Shown here one piece after another: positions 1 through 7,139 of a DNA stretch of 20,978 nt. The notes under the pieces were generated by a model, which made no database searches, was not told where the DNA came from, and worked only from the letters and a program-made list of their open reading frames with translations. The position numbers and the translations under genes are program-made. Numbering within the stretch: the first letter of the stretch is position 1; each line of letters starts with the position of its first letter. Origin of the DNA: Bacillota bacterium (GTDB lineage: Bacteria > Bacillota > Negativicutes > Sporomusales > Sporomusaceae); NCBI GenBank assembly GCA_023388195.1, contig JAEWGR010000034.1:1-20978 (forward strand), written 5' to 3'.

Positions 1-124
1 CTTAAGATGAGGTCTGTCATTCGAAAGAAGTAAGGCCCCTTGTAGACGACAAGGTTGATAGGCCAGGAGTGGAAGTGAAGCAATTCATGGAGCGGACTGG
101 TACTAATAGGCCGAGGACTTGACT
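1..124 (+). rRNA. 23S ribosomal RNA, 3' end (partial)
   Basis: The stretch carries the highly conserved 3' end of bacterial 23S rRNA, including GGTACTAATAGGCCGAGGAC at about 99-118 and the terminal CTTGACT typical of Firmicutes-like 23S. The 5' part lies outside the window. The exact mature end is estimated from the usual ending of the molecule. A 5S gene follows about 180 bases later, as in a normal 16S-23S-5S operon. Confidence 0.95.
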
Positions 125-300
125 TTATACCCTCGTTTGCACAAGTGCAAACATTGAATTGATGACTATTGCGCAAATCTTTCTTCTGTGAAGTTTTTAG
201 GGAACAACGATAATTAGGAGGTTCCGCGCTCCGCTTGGAACTAAGCGATTCACGCAGGTTCTAGCGTCGCGATGCTCCTAATAACCTGGTTCTCTGCTTA
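125..300 (+). other. 23S-5S spacer with inverted repeats
   Basis: No tRNA is visible in this spacer. It holds a perfect short hairpin, GTTTGCAC/GTGCAAAC at 135-152. A longer-range inverted repeat pairs ATTAGGAG (213-220) with CTCCTAAT (275-282), and GTTCC/GGAAC (221-225 and 237-241) is nested inside it. Such stems are plausible rRNA-processing (RNase III-type) sites or anti-termination structures. That role is inferred from position only. Confidence 0.45.
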
Positions 301-418
301 ATTCAGTGACGATAGCTGTGGGGCTCCACCTGTTCCCATACCGAACACAGTAGTTAAGCCCACAAACGCCGAAGGTACTTGACTGGAAACGGCCTGGGAG
401 ATTAGGAAGTTGCTGATT
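301..418 (+). rRNA. 5S ribosomal RNA
   Basis: The sequence matches the 5S pattern throughout: GTTCCCATACCGAACAC at 332-348, AGTTAAGCCC, CGCCGAAGGTACTTG and CTGGGAGATTAGGAAGTTGC. The ends (ATTCAG at 301 and CTGATT near 413-418) pair with one mismatch to close helix I. The length of about 118 bases is normal. The gene is followed directly by an intrinsic terminator, so it is the last gene of the rRNA operon. Confidence 0.95.
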
Positions 419-480
419 AGAAAAAGCACTCACTTATGTGAGTGCTTTTTGCTATGTCCATAGGCAAGGTTTAGACCGTT
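368..480 (+). repeat. Direct repeat copy 1: 5S 3' part plus terminator
   Basis: From GCCGAAGGTACTTG in the middle of 5S to GGTTTAGACCGTT at 480, this stretch is nearly identical to 666-776. The repeat covers the last ~50 bases of 5S, the terminator hairpin and about 30 bases beyond it. The offset between the copies is about 298 bases. Confidence 0.9.
421..450 (+). terminator. Intrinsic terminator of the rRNA operon
   Basis: A perfect 13-bp inverted repeat, AAAAAGCACTCAC / GTGAGTGCTTTTT, has a TTAT loop and ends in a run of T. It starts two or three bases after the 5S end. The same hairpin recurs at 717-746. Confidence 0.95.
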
Positions 481-665
481 CAGAGTGCCCCAGGTGCGAG
501 GCGGAGCGAGGACGTCGCCGTAGTCGTACTGGAAGTACGTCGGAGGGGGCGCCCGCAGTGTACAACGATACCGTCGCCTAGGAGACTGCTATACGAGGAC
601 TGGTTGGCGGCTGGCTTTGTTGTAACAGCATCGCATAAATGGGGTGCTATGGACGGTCGTAGGTA
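481..665 (+). repeat. GC-rich hairpin element between the two 5S tails
   Basis: This segment of about 185 bases lies exactly between the two copies of the 5S-tail repeat. It is more GC-rich than its surroundings and contains a hairpin, CGTACT/AGTACG (525-539), within GTCGCCGTAGTCGTACTGG. I see no convincing protein gene in it; the open frames on either strand look like chance. Its style resembles intergenic palindromic elements that are multicopy in some Firmicutes, but I cannot count copies from this window. Confidence 0.45.
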
Positions 666-714
666 GCCGAAGGTACTTGGCTGGATGGCCTGGGAGATTA
701 GGAAGTTGCTGATT
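666..714 (+). pseudogene. Truncated 5S rRNA fragment (3' end only)
   Basis: GCCGAAGGTACTTGGCTGG followed by GGCCTGGGAGATTAGGAAG and TTGCTGATT repeats the last ~50 bases of the 5S gene with a few differences (a short deletion and substitutions near 679-686). The 5' two-thirds of 5S are absent, so it cannot fold as 5S. It is followed by the same terminator as the intact gene, which suggests unequal recombination or duplication of the rRNA operon tail. Confidence 0.85.
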
Positions 715-716
715 GG

Positions 717-746
717 AAAAAGCACTCACTTATGTGAGTGCTTTTT
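717..746 (+). terminator. Second copy of the rRNA terminator
   Basis: The hairpin AAAAGCACTCAC / GTGAGTGCTTTT with a TTAT loop and T-run is identical in its stem to the terminator at 421-450. It isolates the downstream permease gene from rRNA transcription. Confidence 0.9.
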
Positions 747-927
747 GCTATGTACATAGGCAAGGTTTAGACCGTTATTTTTTCTAGAAACTTGCAGACA
801 AATATCGCTTTTGAAGTACTAATAGGTATTTTATTGTTTTGCATAACGATTACTTTAATGTTAAACTAGGAAACATATTGAAAAATAAAATTGATATGCA
901 ATTTATTGTAAATGATAAGAAGGTATT

Positions 928-1869
928 ATGGATATTAAAGTTAAATTAGCTTATTTTTTTCTGGATTTATTAGTTCCGCTGCTTGCCGGGTATTTGTTGC
1001 GCATTAAACCTATATTTGGTGAAAGTTTTTTTGCGAGTATGGCCAATTACAACATGTTGCTGCTTTATCCAGTTCTTTCGGTATTGAGTTTTTGGGTTTT
1101 GCCGTTGAGCTGGGAATTGATGTGGTTACCGTTATTTGGCGTGATACTTTGCCTTATTCCCGGATTGGTTGCCTATTTGATTTCCAAAAATAAATATAGC
1201 AGTATGCTTGACACTGGCAGCTATCTTTTATCAGCTATGCTATCTAATATTGGCACATTAGGCGGATTATGTGTCTATATTTTGTATGGTGAAACAGGTT
1301 TTGCTTATACGCAGTTGGTTGTTTTACTGCAAGTGGCAGTGATTTTTTTAGTCTGCTATCCTTTAGCTCAGTATTATCACAGGCGAGCGCAAGCTGCAAG
1401 TTTGGACAAAATATCTTTTTCCAAACTATTTTTCAATCGGAATCAATTGCCCGTAATTGGCTTGGCAATTGGTTTTGCCTTATATTATCTCAATATACCA
1501 CGCCCGGTTATACTTGGTAAGCTGTTTGATCCTCTAGTTCATATTGCTGCCTGGACTGCACTTATTCCCGTAGGCCATTCCATCGACTTTTCAGCAATCA
1601 AGAAGTATTATTTAAGTACTGTTGACCTGGTCCCAATTAAATTCATCGTTACTCCGCTAGTGTCCTATCTTATAGCCAGGGCGATATTTGATGATCCTAA
1701 AATAATCAATACGGTATTAATCTTAGCCAGCATGCCAACGGCTATCAGTGCGGTTATTGTGGTGAAGATCCATGATTTGAACATTCATATTGCCAATGCC
1801 TCTTTTATCCTGACTACGGCCTTGTTTTTACTGGTGGTATACCCGATCATTTTTTTCGGCTTACAATGA
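928..1869 (+). CDS. AEC (auxin efflux carrier) family permease
   Basis: This is a 313-residue, very hydrophobic protein that I read as about ten membrane segments arranged as two five-helix halves, the usual size and layout of bacterial AEC transporters. The stretch SNIGTLGGLCVYILYG (near residues 106-121) is the glycine/asparagine-rich unwound-helix region typical of the first half. The charged loop around RRAQAASLDKISF (about 151-163) separates the halves. The ATG at 928 is preceded by AGAAGG at a good distance. Characterised bacterial family members move small carboxylates such as malate, so an organic-acid substrate is plausible. The gene stands alone, between the rRNA terminator and its own terminator at 1921. 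It could supply the acids used by the downstream locus, but nothing in the sequence ties it to that. Confidence 0.85.
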   Translation: MDIKVKLAYFFLDLLVPLLAGYLLRIKPIFGESFFASMANYNMLLLYPVLSVLSFWVLPLSWELMWLPLFGVILCLIPGLVAYLISKNKYSSMLDTGSYLLSAMLSNIGTLGGLCVYILYGETGFAYTQLVVLLQVAVIFLVCYPLAQYYHRRAQAASLDKISFSKLFFNRNQLPVIGLAIGFALYYLNIPRPVILGKLFDPLVHIAAWTALIPVGHSIDFSAIKKYYLSTVDLVPIKFIVTPLVSYLIARAIFDDPKIINTVLILASMPTAISAVIVVKIHDLNIHIANASFILTTALFLLVVYPIIFFGLQ

Positions 1870-1920
1870 GCTGGATTTATAAAGCGGCAGCAGTAACGTT
1901 AGGGCGCAGTACCATAAAAG

Positions 1921-1968
1921 CTTCTGGAACCGTGGGTGATAGCCACTGTTCCAGGAGTTTTTGTTTTT
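1921..1968 (+). terminator. Intrinsic terminator after the permease gene
   Basis: The ten-base arms CTTCTGGAAC (1921-1930) and GTTCCAGGAG (1948-1957) pair with one G-U. A smaller GTGG/CCAC stem is nested inside. The hairpin is followed by TTTTTGTTTTT. Confidence 0.9.
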
Positions 1969-2175
1969 ATAAACAGTAATGCCGTTAACGGCACCGGCAA
2001 AATTGAAGATAAAACGGTTATCCTCTTGATGACCTGCTTAGAGTAGGCCGATTACTGTGTGGCTAGATGGGTGGTTTGACGTTTGGTTGACGCAAATATG
2101 TTACATTGGTTTTAAAGCTATATGGTAGGCAAATTGCAGAAAAGTATTTAGCAGATAATTTGAAAGGCTTGATAA
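1969..2175 (+). promoter_or_regulatory. Structured leader region before the arginase-fold gene
   Basis: There is no gene here. An eight-base perfect inverted repeat, ACAGTAAT (1973-1980) / ATTACTGT (2051-2058), encloses a 12-base palindrome, GCCGTTAACGGC (1981-1992), and a small CCTGC/GTAGG-like stem near 2032-2047. This could be an RNA leader or an operator region for the following gene. I recognise no known riboswitch class in it. Confidence 0.3.
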
Positions 2176-2178
2176 GTG

Positions 2179-3189
2179 ATGAATAACCAGTATATGCCTG
2201 CAGATATGAGTCTGTGGACAGGGCGCACTGACAGCAAGGATAACTATGATGCCTTCAGGTGGCATCAGTGGATGCGTGAACTGAACCTGAATAATACCGG
2301 TAGTTTGCGGTTTGAGGGCAAGCTGGGGTTTGTACTGCTGGGTTTTTGCTGTGATGAGGGCGTAAGACGCAATCTTGGCCGGACAGGGGCTGCGAAGGGG
2401 CCTGACGCTATCCGCCGGGAACTTGCTAACCTGCCCTGCACGTTCACCCAAGAGGTTATTCTGTTCGATGCCGGCAATATTACATGTACCAATGACAGCC
2501 TGGAAGACAGTCAGGCTGCTCTGGCAAAGGCTGTAACCCAAATCCGTCAGCTCGGTTTTTTCCCTTTAATATTGGGAGGCGGCCATGAACTTGCTTTGGG
2601 CCATTACCGCGGACACCGGGATTATATGATTGCTTGTGAGCAACTACCGGATATCGGCATTATTAATTTTGATGCCCACTTTGATCTCCGCCCGTTTACT
2701 AATGGCAGCAGTTCGGGTACGATGTTCAGGCAGATTGCCGAAGAGGCCGGCAATTCCGGCTGGCCATTTCATTACTTGTGTATAGGGATTCAACGGTTCA
2801 GCAACACGTTGGAACTTTTTAAAACAGCCGCCCAATACGGTGTGGTCCATATACCGGCGGAAGAGGTTATTGGCAAAGGTGATTGGAATGTAATTGAAAA
2901 GCTGGACGTATTCATGAAATCAACAAAATATATTTATCTAACTATATGTGCTGATGTGTTTTCGACAGCCTTTGCCCCTGGTGTTAGCGCCGCCCAACCG
3001 CTGGGCTTGCATCCCGAAGATGTTCTGAAATATCTTAAGCATATTTTTCGTTCCGAAAAAGTAATCGGCTTTGATATTGCCGAAGTATCACCACGGTTTG
3101 ATCATGACAGCACAACTGCCAGTCTGGCAAAAGTGCTAATCTTCTCAGTCGTAAACACGCTTTGCAGTATGAAAGGACTTTCCCGGTAA
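2179..3189 (+). CDS. hutG: Formimidoylglutamase-like ureohydrolase (arginase fold)
   Basis: This 336-residue protein belongs to the arginase/agmatinase/formimidoylglutamase family, whose binuclear Mn centre hydrolyses guanidino or formimidoyl groups. Family metal motifs are visible (numbering from ATG 2179): GGGHELALG with His136, NFDAHFDLR with Asp165, His167 and Asp169, and ADVFSTAFAPGVSAAQPLG with Asp259. The AFAPGVSA wording fits formimidoylglutamase (last step of histidine breakdown, giving glutamate and formamide) better than arginase. The first Asp of the usual late D-x-D pair is Cys257 here, so one metal ligand is changed. A GTG at 2176 directly precedes the ATG and is an equally possible start; AAAGG at 2163-2167 serves either. 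No other hut genes are nearby, so the exact substrate is uncertain. Confidence 0.75.
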   Translation: MNNQYMPADMSLWTGRTDSKDNYDAFRWHQWMRELNLNNTGSLRFEGKLGFVLLGFCCDEGVRRNLGRTGAAKGPDAIRRELANLPCTFTQEVILFDAGNITCTNDSLEDSQAALAKAVTQIRQLGFFPLILGGGHELALGHYRGHRDYMIACEQLPDIGIINFDAHFDLRPFTNGSSSGTMFRQIAEEAGNSGWPFHYLCIGIQRFSNTLELFKTAAQYGVVHIPAEEVIGKGDWNVIEKLDVFMKSTKYIYLTICADVFSTAFAPGVSAAQPLGLHPEDVLKYLKHIFRSEKVIGFDIAEVSPRFDHDSTTASLAKVLIFSVVNTLCSMKGLSR

Positions 3190-3279
3190 GCAGGCCGGCA
3201 GTCAGCAGATAAAAATGCGAATCCTTACATAATAAGACGATGTCCTGTTGAAAAATACAAATGTTTTGCTCTTTAAAGA

Positions 3280-3328
3280 GAAATCGCTGGTAGCCAACGT
3301 CTGGCAACCGCGGTTTCTTTGCTTTTTC
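3280..3328 (+). terminator. Intrinsic terminator after the hutG-like gene
   Basis: Outer arms GAAATCGC (3280-3287) and GCGGTTTC (3310-3317) pair with one G-U. Inner arms GGTAGCC (3289-3295) and GGCAACC (3303-3309) extend the stem with one mismatch. TTTGCTTTTT follows. Confidence 0.85.
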
Positions 3329-3552
3329 CGTCCTCTATTGTTTAGTGCTGACTACTAAGCAGTGCCTCCCCTGGAAAGGCATAAGACGGCTAATATGACA
3401 AGATTCCTAATGGTAATGTCAAAAAATTCAGAAGGTAAAAACATTGTTTTCAAGGAATTGCTTATACAAGATAAGAAGACCAGTCTGGTGGCTGGGTTAT
3501 GTGTGGCACTTTTGCAGATAGACAATTAACAAGAGGAGGCAGAAAATTTACT
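3329..3552 (+). promoter_or_regulatory. Upstream region of the catabolic locus
   Basis: No gene is visible between the terminator and the dehydratase start. The region must hold the promoter of the ilvD-panB-panB block, but I cannot pick a convincing -35/-10 pair. A short inverted repeat TGACA/TGTCA (3396-3400 and 3417-3421) is a weak operator candidate. The strong site AGAGGAGG (3532-3539) serves the ATG at 3553. Confidence 0.3.
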
Positions 3553-5217
3553 ATGAGGAGCCATATTACCACAAGGGGATTAGAGCGGGCAACACACCGT
3601 GCCTTATATTATTCTATGGGACATTTGCCGGAAGATTTGGATAAGCCGTTAGTCGCCATTGTCAATACCCAAAATGAAACAATGCCTGGCCATATGCATT
3701 TGGACAGTATCGCCAAAGCCGTAAGAGAGGGTGTTATTGCCGCCGGCGGTACACCGATAGAGTTTCCGACAATTGGTCTTTGTGACGGTATTGCCCAGGG
3801 AAACTACGGTATGCATTACCCTCTGGCCAGTCGGGAATTGATTTGCGATTCTGTAGAATGTATGGTTAATGGCCATCAATATGATGCCATGGTATTGATT
3901 ACTAATTGTGATAAGATTACCCCGGGTCTGTTGATGTCTGCCGTCCGTCTGAACATCCCGGCGATCATGATCAGCGGCGGCCCAATGGCCACAGGCTGTG
4001 TTGACGGTCAGGAAATCGGTTATACCGACCTGATGGCCGCGCAAGGGGATGTTGCCAGAGGGATTATTACCCGCGAAGAGTTGTCAAAAAGGGAAAGAGA
4101 TGCATTGCCTGGCTGTGGCGCCTGTAATCTGCTGGGAACAGCCAATACCATGAACTTCCTGACCGAAGCCTTAGGTATGTGCCTGCCCGGCTCCACCTGT
4201 CTGGCCGGAACCGGCAGACGGCTGGCTTTGGCTAAGCAAACCGGTATGAAGATTATGGAACTATACCACAAATCGATTCTGCCCCGCCAGATTGTAACGA
4301 AAGAAGCCATTGAAAATACCATTATTGTCGATTTGGCTATTGGTGGTTCAACAAATACCATTTTGCACTTAACCGCTTTAGCCAAAACAGCCGACCTTGA
4401 TTTTGATATTAATTGTTTTGCAGAATTGGCCAAGAAAGTTCCCCATTTAGTAAAAATCAGACCGGCCAATAACGGCCATTATCCGGCTGATGTTCATAAT
4501 GCCGGTGGTATAACCGCGTTGATGGGGCAGTTATGCCGGGAAGGATTACTGCATAAGGATGTGTTAACCGTTACCGGCCAAACCGTCGAGGAGAATGTAC
4601 GGGATGCCAAAGTAATTAACAACACAGTAATCCGGCCGCTGGACAATCCGTACTCAGCCCAGGGCGGCTTGCAGCTGCTATATGGCAATCTGGCACCGGA
4701 AGGCTCGGTATGCAAGAGTGCGGCAGTTGTACCGGAAATGCATCACCACAAAGGTCCGGCGAGAATCTTTAATCAGGAAGAGCCGGCAGTAGCTGCCATC
4801 TATGGCGGGCAAATCAAACCTGGTGATGTTGTTGTGGTACGGTATGAAGGCCCAAAAGGCGGTCCTGGCATGAGGGAAATGCTCACAGCTACAGCCGCAA
4901 TTGTGGGGATGGGATTGTCCAAGGAAGTGGCATTGGTCACGGACGGCCGTTTCTCGGGGGCTACTGCCGGTGCTGCGGTTGGTCATATTTCACCGGAAGC
5001 TGCGGAAGGCGGCCCGATTGCCCTGATTGAAGAAGGCGATATGATCGAGATCAATATTCCCGAAGGCAAAATTCACCTGCATGTGTCAGAGGAGGAACTG
5101 GCCCGCCGGCAAGCGGTCTGGCAACCGGCAAAGCAGGATCATGTAATCAAAGGCAGCTATCTTGACCGCTATGCAAGGATGGTATCATCGGCTATGGCTG
5201 GTGCTGTTTTTAAGTAG
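3553..5217 (+). CDS. IlvD/EDD-family Fe-S dehydratase (copy 1)
   Basis: This 554-residue dehydratase of the dihydroxy-acid/sugar-acid family removes water from a 2,3-dihydroxy acid to give a 2-oxo-3-deoxy acid, using an Fe-S cluster and Mg. The three cluster cysteines and the carbamylated lysine are present: Cys77 in GLCDGIAQG, Cys119 and Lys121 in TNCDKITPG, and Cys191 in CGACNLLGTANTM. Also seen are GGSTNTILHL, YEGPKGGPGMREM, TDGRFSG and the C-terminal VSSA with the catalytic serine. The ATG at 3553 is chosen over the ATG at 3499 because the family begins MRS..I..G.ERA.HRAL and because of the AGGAGG site at 3534. The protein is full length. It leads an apparent operon with two PanB genes (41 bases to the first). 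It could be a true IlvD for valine synthesis, but the catabolic neighbours and NTQNETMPGHMHL in the early substrate region favour another hydroxy acid. Confidence 0.9.
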   Translation: MRSHITTRGLERATHRALYYSMGHLPEDLDKPLVAIVNTQNETMPGHMHLDSIAKAVREGVIAAGGTPIEFPTIGLCDGIAQGNYGMHYPLASRELICDSVECMVNGHQYDAMVLITNCDKITPGLLMSAVRLNIPAIMISGGPMATGCVDGQEIGYTDLMAAQGDVARGIITREELSKRERDALPGCGACNLLGTANTMNFLTEALGMCLPGSTCLAGTGRRLALAKQTGMKIMELYHKSILPRQIVTKEAIENTIIVDLAIGGSTNTILHLTALAKTADLDFDINCFAELAKKVPHLVKIRPANNGHYPADVHNAGGITALMGQLCREGLLHKDVLTVTGQTVEENVRDAKVINNTVIRPLDNPYSAQGGLQLLYGNLAPEGSVCKSAAVVPEMHHHKGPARIFNQEEPAVAAIYGGQIKPGDVVVVRYEGPKGGPGMREMLTATAAIVGMGLSKEVALVTDGRFSGATAGAAVGHISPEAAEGGPIALIEEGDMIEINIPEGKIHLHVSEEELARRQAVWQPAKQDHVIKGSYLDRYARMVSSAMAGAVFK

Positions 5218-5258
5218 AAGTCTAAAGATAAACATCAAAAAACAGGAGGGACCTAACT

Positions 5259-6092
5259 ATGGCGAAAGTAAAAATTACAATTCCGGAGATTCTTGCAACC
5301 AAGACGAATGGTAAAAAGTTTAAAATGATTACCGTGTACGATTTTCCAATGGCGGGTATTGTGGATCGTTCCGCTGCAGAACTTATCCTGGTCGGTGATT
5401 CGCTGGGCATGGTTATCCAGGGACATGACGGCACAATTCCGGTAAATCTTGAAGATATATTGTATCATCTCAAACTTGTCCGCCGGGGAGCTCCCAATAC
5501 CTTTGTTGTCGGCGATATGCCGTTCCTGTCCTATCAGATTAACAAGGATGAGGCCATCCGCAATGCCGGTACGCTGCTCAAAGCCGGCGCTGATTGTGTA
5601 AAAATGGAAGGGGATATCAAAATTGCGGCCACTGTCAAAGCCGTAGTCGATGCCGGCATTCCGGTTATGGGCCATATCGGTTTAACCCCGCAAACAGCTG
5701 CCATGATGGGCGGATTTAAAGTGCAGGGCAAGAGCGCTGAAGCGGCTGAGAAACTGCTGGAAGCAGCAATTGCCATTGATAATGCCGGTGTATTTGCCAT
5801 GGTTCTGGAGTGCATGCCGGCTTCCTTATGCAAGCTGATTACAGAACGCGTCAAGTGCGCAACCATTAGTGTCGGCGGTGGTAAGGATTGCAACGGTCAT
5901 AATCTGAATGCCTATGATCTTGTTGGTATTTTTGATAAATTTGTGCCTAAGTTTGTTAAACAATATGCCCAGATGGGGCCGCAAATGGTCGAAGCCTTTG
6001 ATACCTGGTGCAAAGAAATTGATGATGGCACTTTCCCGGAAGAAAAGCATTGCTTCACTATGAGTGATGAGGATTTGAAACGCTTATACTAA
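5259..6092 (+). CDS. panB: Ketopantoate hydroxymethyltransferase family protein (PanB-like, copy 1)
   Basis: This 277-residue PanB-family TIM barrel is of normal length. The known enzyme transfers a hydroxymethyl group from 5,10-methylene-THF to a 2-oxo acid, reversibly. Family residues are present: Asp47 and Ser48 in LVGDSLG, Asp86 in VGDMPF, Lys115 and Glu117 in KMEGD, His139 in GHIGLTPQ, and the catalytic base Glu184 in VLECMP. The later loop reads ISVGGGKDCNGH where canonical enzymes have GIGAG..DGQ, so this copy is diverged around the far side of the substrate pocket. The start has AGGAGG at 5245-5250. It lies between the dehydratase and a second PanB gene, 37 bases apart. No panC, panD or panE is present, so a degradative or alternative role is likely; that is inference. 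Confidence 0.88.
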   Translation: MAKVKITIPEILATKTNGKKFKMITVYDFPMAGIVDRSAAELILVGDSLGMVIQGHDGTIPVNLEDILYHLKLVRRGAPNTFVVGDMPFLSYQINKDEAIRNAGTLLKAGADCVKMEGDIKIAATVKAVVDAGIPVMGHIGLTPQTAAMMGGFKVQGKSAEAAEKLLEAAIAIDNAGVFAMVLECMPASLCKLITERVKCATISVGGGKDCNGHNLNAYDLVGIFDKFVPKFVKQYAQMGPQMVEAFDTWCKEIDDGTFPEEKHCFTMSDEDLKRLY

Positions 6093-6129
6093 TTTTCGCT
6101 AATTTATGAAAAAAAGAGGTGCTGAATAA

Positions 6130-6984
6130 ATGGCAAGAAAAACAATTAACGATTTCGCCCAAATGGTAAGCAAAGGGGAAAAAATTGTCTATCTTACGGC
6201 TTATGATTACCTGACCGCCAAAATGCAGGAAAAAGCCGGCGTGGATATGATTCTGGTCGGCGATTCGCTGGGTATGGTTACTCTGGGTTATGATACCACT
6301 TTCCCGGTTACTATGGATGATATGGTTCGCCATTGCCAGGCTGTCCGGCGCGGCGCCCCGAATACCTTTATTGTCGGCGATATGCCCTATATGTCTTATC
6401 AGACCTCCAATGAACAGGCTATTGCCAATGCCGGGCGTCTGATTAAAGAGGCTGATGTGGATGCTATCAAGCTTGAAGGCGGCGGCCCGATGATTGCAGA
6501 GCGGATTCAAGCGATTCAGCAGGCCGGGATACTGGTTATGGGACATATCGGTCTGACTCCGCAGCTTTCGGGCCAGATCGGTGGCTATAAAGCGCAGGGC
6601 CGCAGCGCGGCGGCAGCCATGAAGATTGTTAATCAGGCAAAAGCGGTTGAGGAAGCCGGGGCCTTCAGCATTTTGGTAGAAGGCGTTCCTACGGCTGTCG
6701 GCAAAGCCATTACCGAAAGAGCCGGTATCCCCATTCTGGGCATTGGCGCCGGTTCCTTTACCCATGGTCAGCTGCTCATATATGCTGATATGGTAGGTAT
6801 GTATGATAACTTTACCCCGAAATTTGTCAAGAAATATGCCAATGTCGGCGAAGTGCTGACAAATGCCTTTAAAGAATATGTGGCAGAAGTCCGGAATGCT
6901 CAGTTTCCAGTGGATGCCGAGCATACGTACGGCATGAAAGAAGCCGATGTGAAAGAATTCTTAGCGGCACTGGATAAAGCATAG
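6130..6984 (+). CDS. panB: Ketopantoate hydroxymethyltransferase family protein (PanB-like, copy 2)
   Basis: This 284-residue PanB-family protein is closer to the canonical enzyme than its upstream neighbour. Key residues are Asp45 and Ser46 (LVGDSLG), Asp84 (VGDMPY), Lys114 and Glu116 (KLEGGG), His139 (GHIGLTPQ) and Glu184 (LVEGVP); the loop ILGIGAGSFTHGQ is kept except for His in place of the usual Asp before GQ. An AGAGGTG site precedes the ATG. The two copies align over their whole length with no gaps up to residue 139, so they are paralogues. PanB is a homodecamer in characterised bacteria, so a mixed assembly is conceivable. The gene ends the block; a terminator follows at 7048. Confidence 0.92.
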   Translation: MARKTINDFAQMVSKGEKIVYLTAYDYLTAKMQEKAGVDMILVGDSLGMVTLGYDTTFPVTMDDMVRHCQAVRRGAPNTFIVGDMPYMSYQTSNEQAIANAGRLIKEADVDAIKLEGGGPMIAERIQAIQQAGILVMGHIGLTPQLSGQIGGYKAQGRSAAAAMKIVNQAKAVEEAGAFSILVEGVPTAVGKAITERAGIPILGIGAGSFTHGQLLIYADMVGMYDNFTPKFVKKYANVGEVLTNAFKEYVAEVRNAQFPVDAEHTYGMKEADVKEFLAALDKA

Positions 6985-7047
6985 ATAACGGAGTTTTAGA
7001 ACGGCTTTGCATAGTTTTAGCAAAAATTTAATTTAGCAAATTTCTCT

Positions 7048-7083
7048 GGAATGAGTTCTGTGTAAACAGGACTCATTCCTTTT
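7048..7083 (+). terminator. Intrinsic terminator after the panB pair
   Basis: A 14-bp stem, GGAATGAGTTCTGT (7048-7061) with ACAGGACTCATTCC (7066-7079) and one G-U pair, has a GTAA loop and a TTTT tail. It separates the dehydratase/PanB block from the kinase-remnant/PdxA block. Confidence 0.92.
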
Positions 7084-7139
7084 GACGTCTCCCTGCATTG
7101 TGGTATTGCAGTAGTGTGTGCTTAAGATCCAGTAGGGCT

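Larger units (their letters stand above)
666..776 (+). repeat. Direct repeat copy 2: 5S 3' part plus terminator
   Basis: This is the partner of 368-480. It includes the truncated 5S, the hairpin and the tail GCTATGTACATAGGCAAGG through ACCGTT at 776. Only one base differs in the roughly 30 bases after the terminator, so the duplication is either recent or maintained by gene conversion. Confidence 0.9.

Noticed and set aside
125..300. tRNA gene in the 23S-5S spacer
   Set aside because: No acceptor stem, T-loop GGTTCAA-type motif or anticodon arm in a tRNA arrangement could be found.
480..725. 81-residue open frame on the minus strand inside the 5S-tail duplication
   Set aside because: It runs through the GC-rich element and antisense to the truncated 5S; composition is low in hydrophobic core and there is no ribosome binding site. 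Treated as chance.
839..867. TTGCAT-17-TAAACT as a promoter for the permease gene
   Set aside because: Spacing is right but both hexamers match the consensus poorly in an AT-rich region where such pairs arise by chance.
3504..3515. TGGCAC followed by TTGC, reminiscent of a sigma-54 -24/-12 promoter
   Set aside because: Only two bases separate the elements, whereas about five are needed, so the GG-GC spacing is wrong.
3499..3552. 18-residue N-terminal extension of the first dehydratase from ATG 3499
   Set aside because: The extension does not resemble the family N-terminus, and a strong AGGAGG site precedes the internal ATG at 3553, where the conserved MRS start lies.
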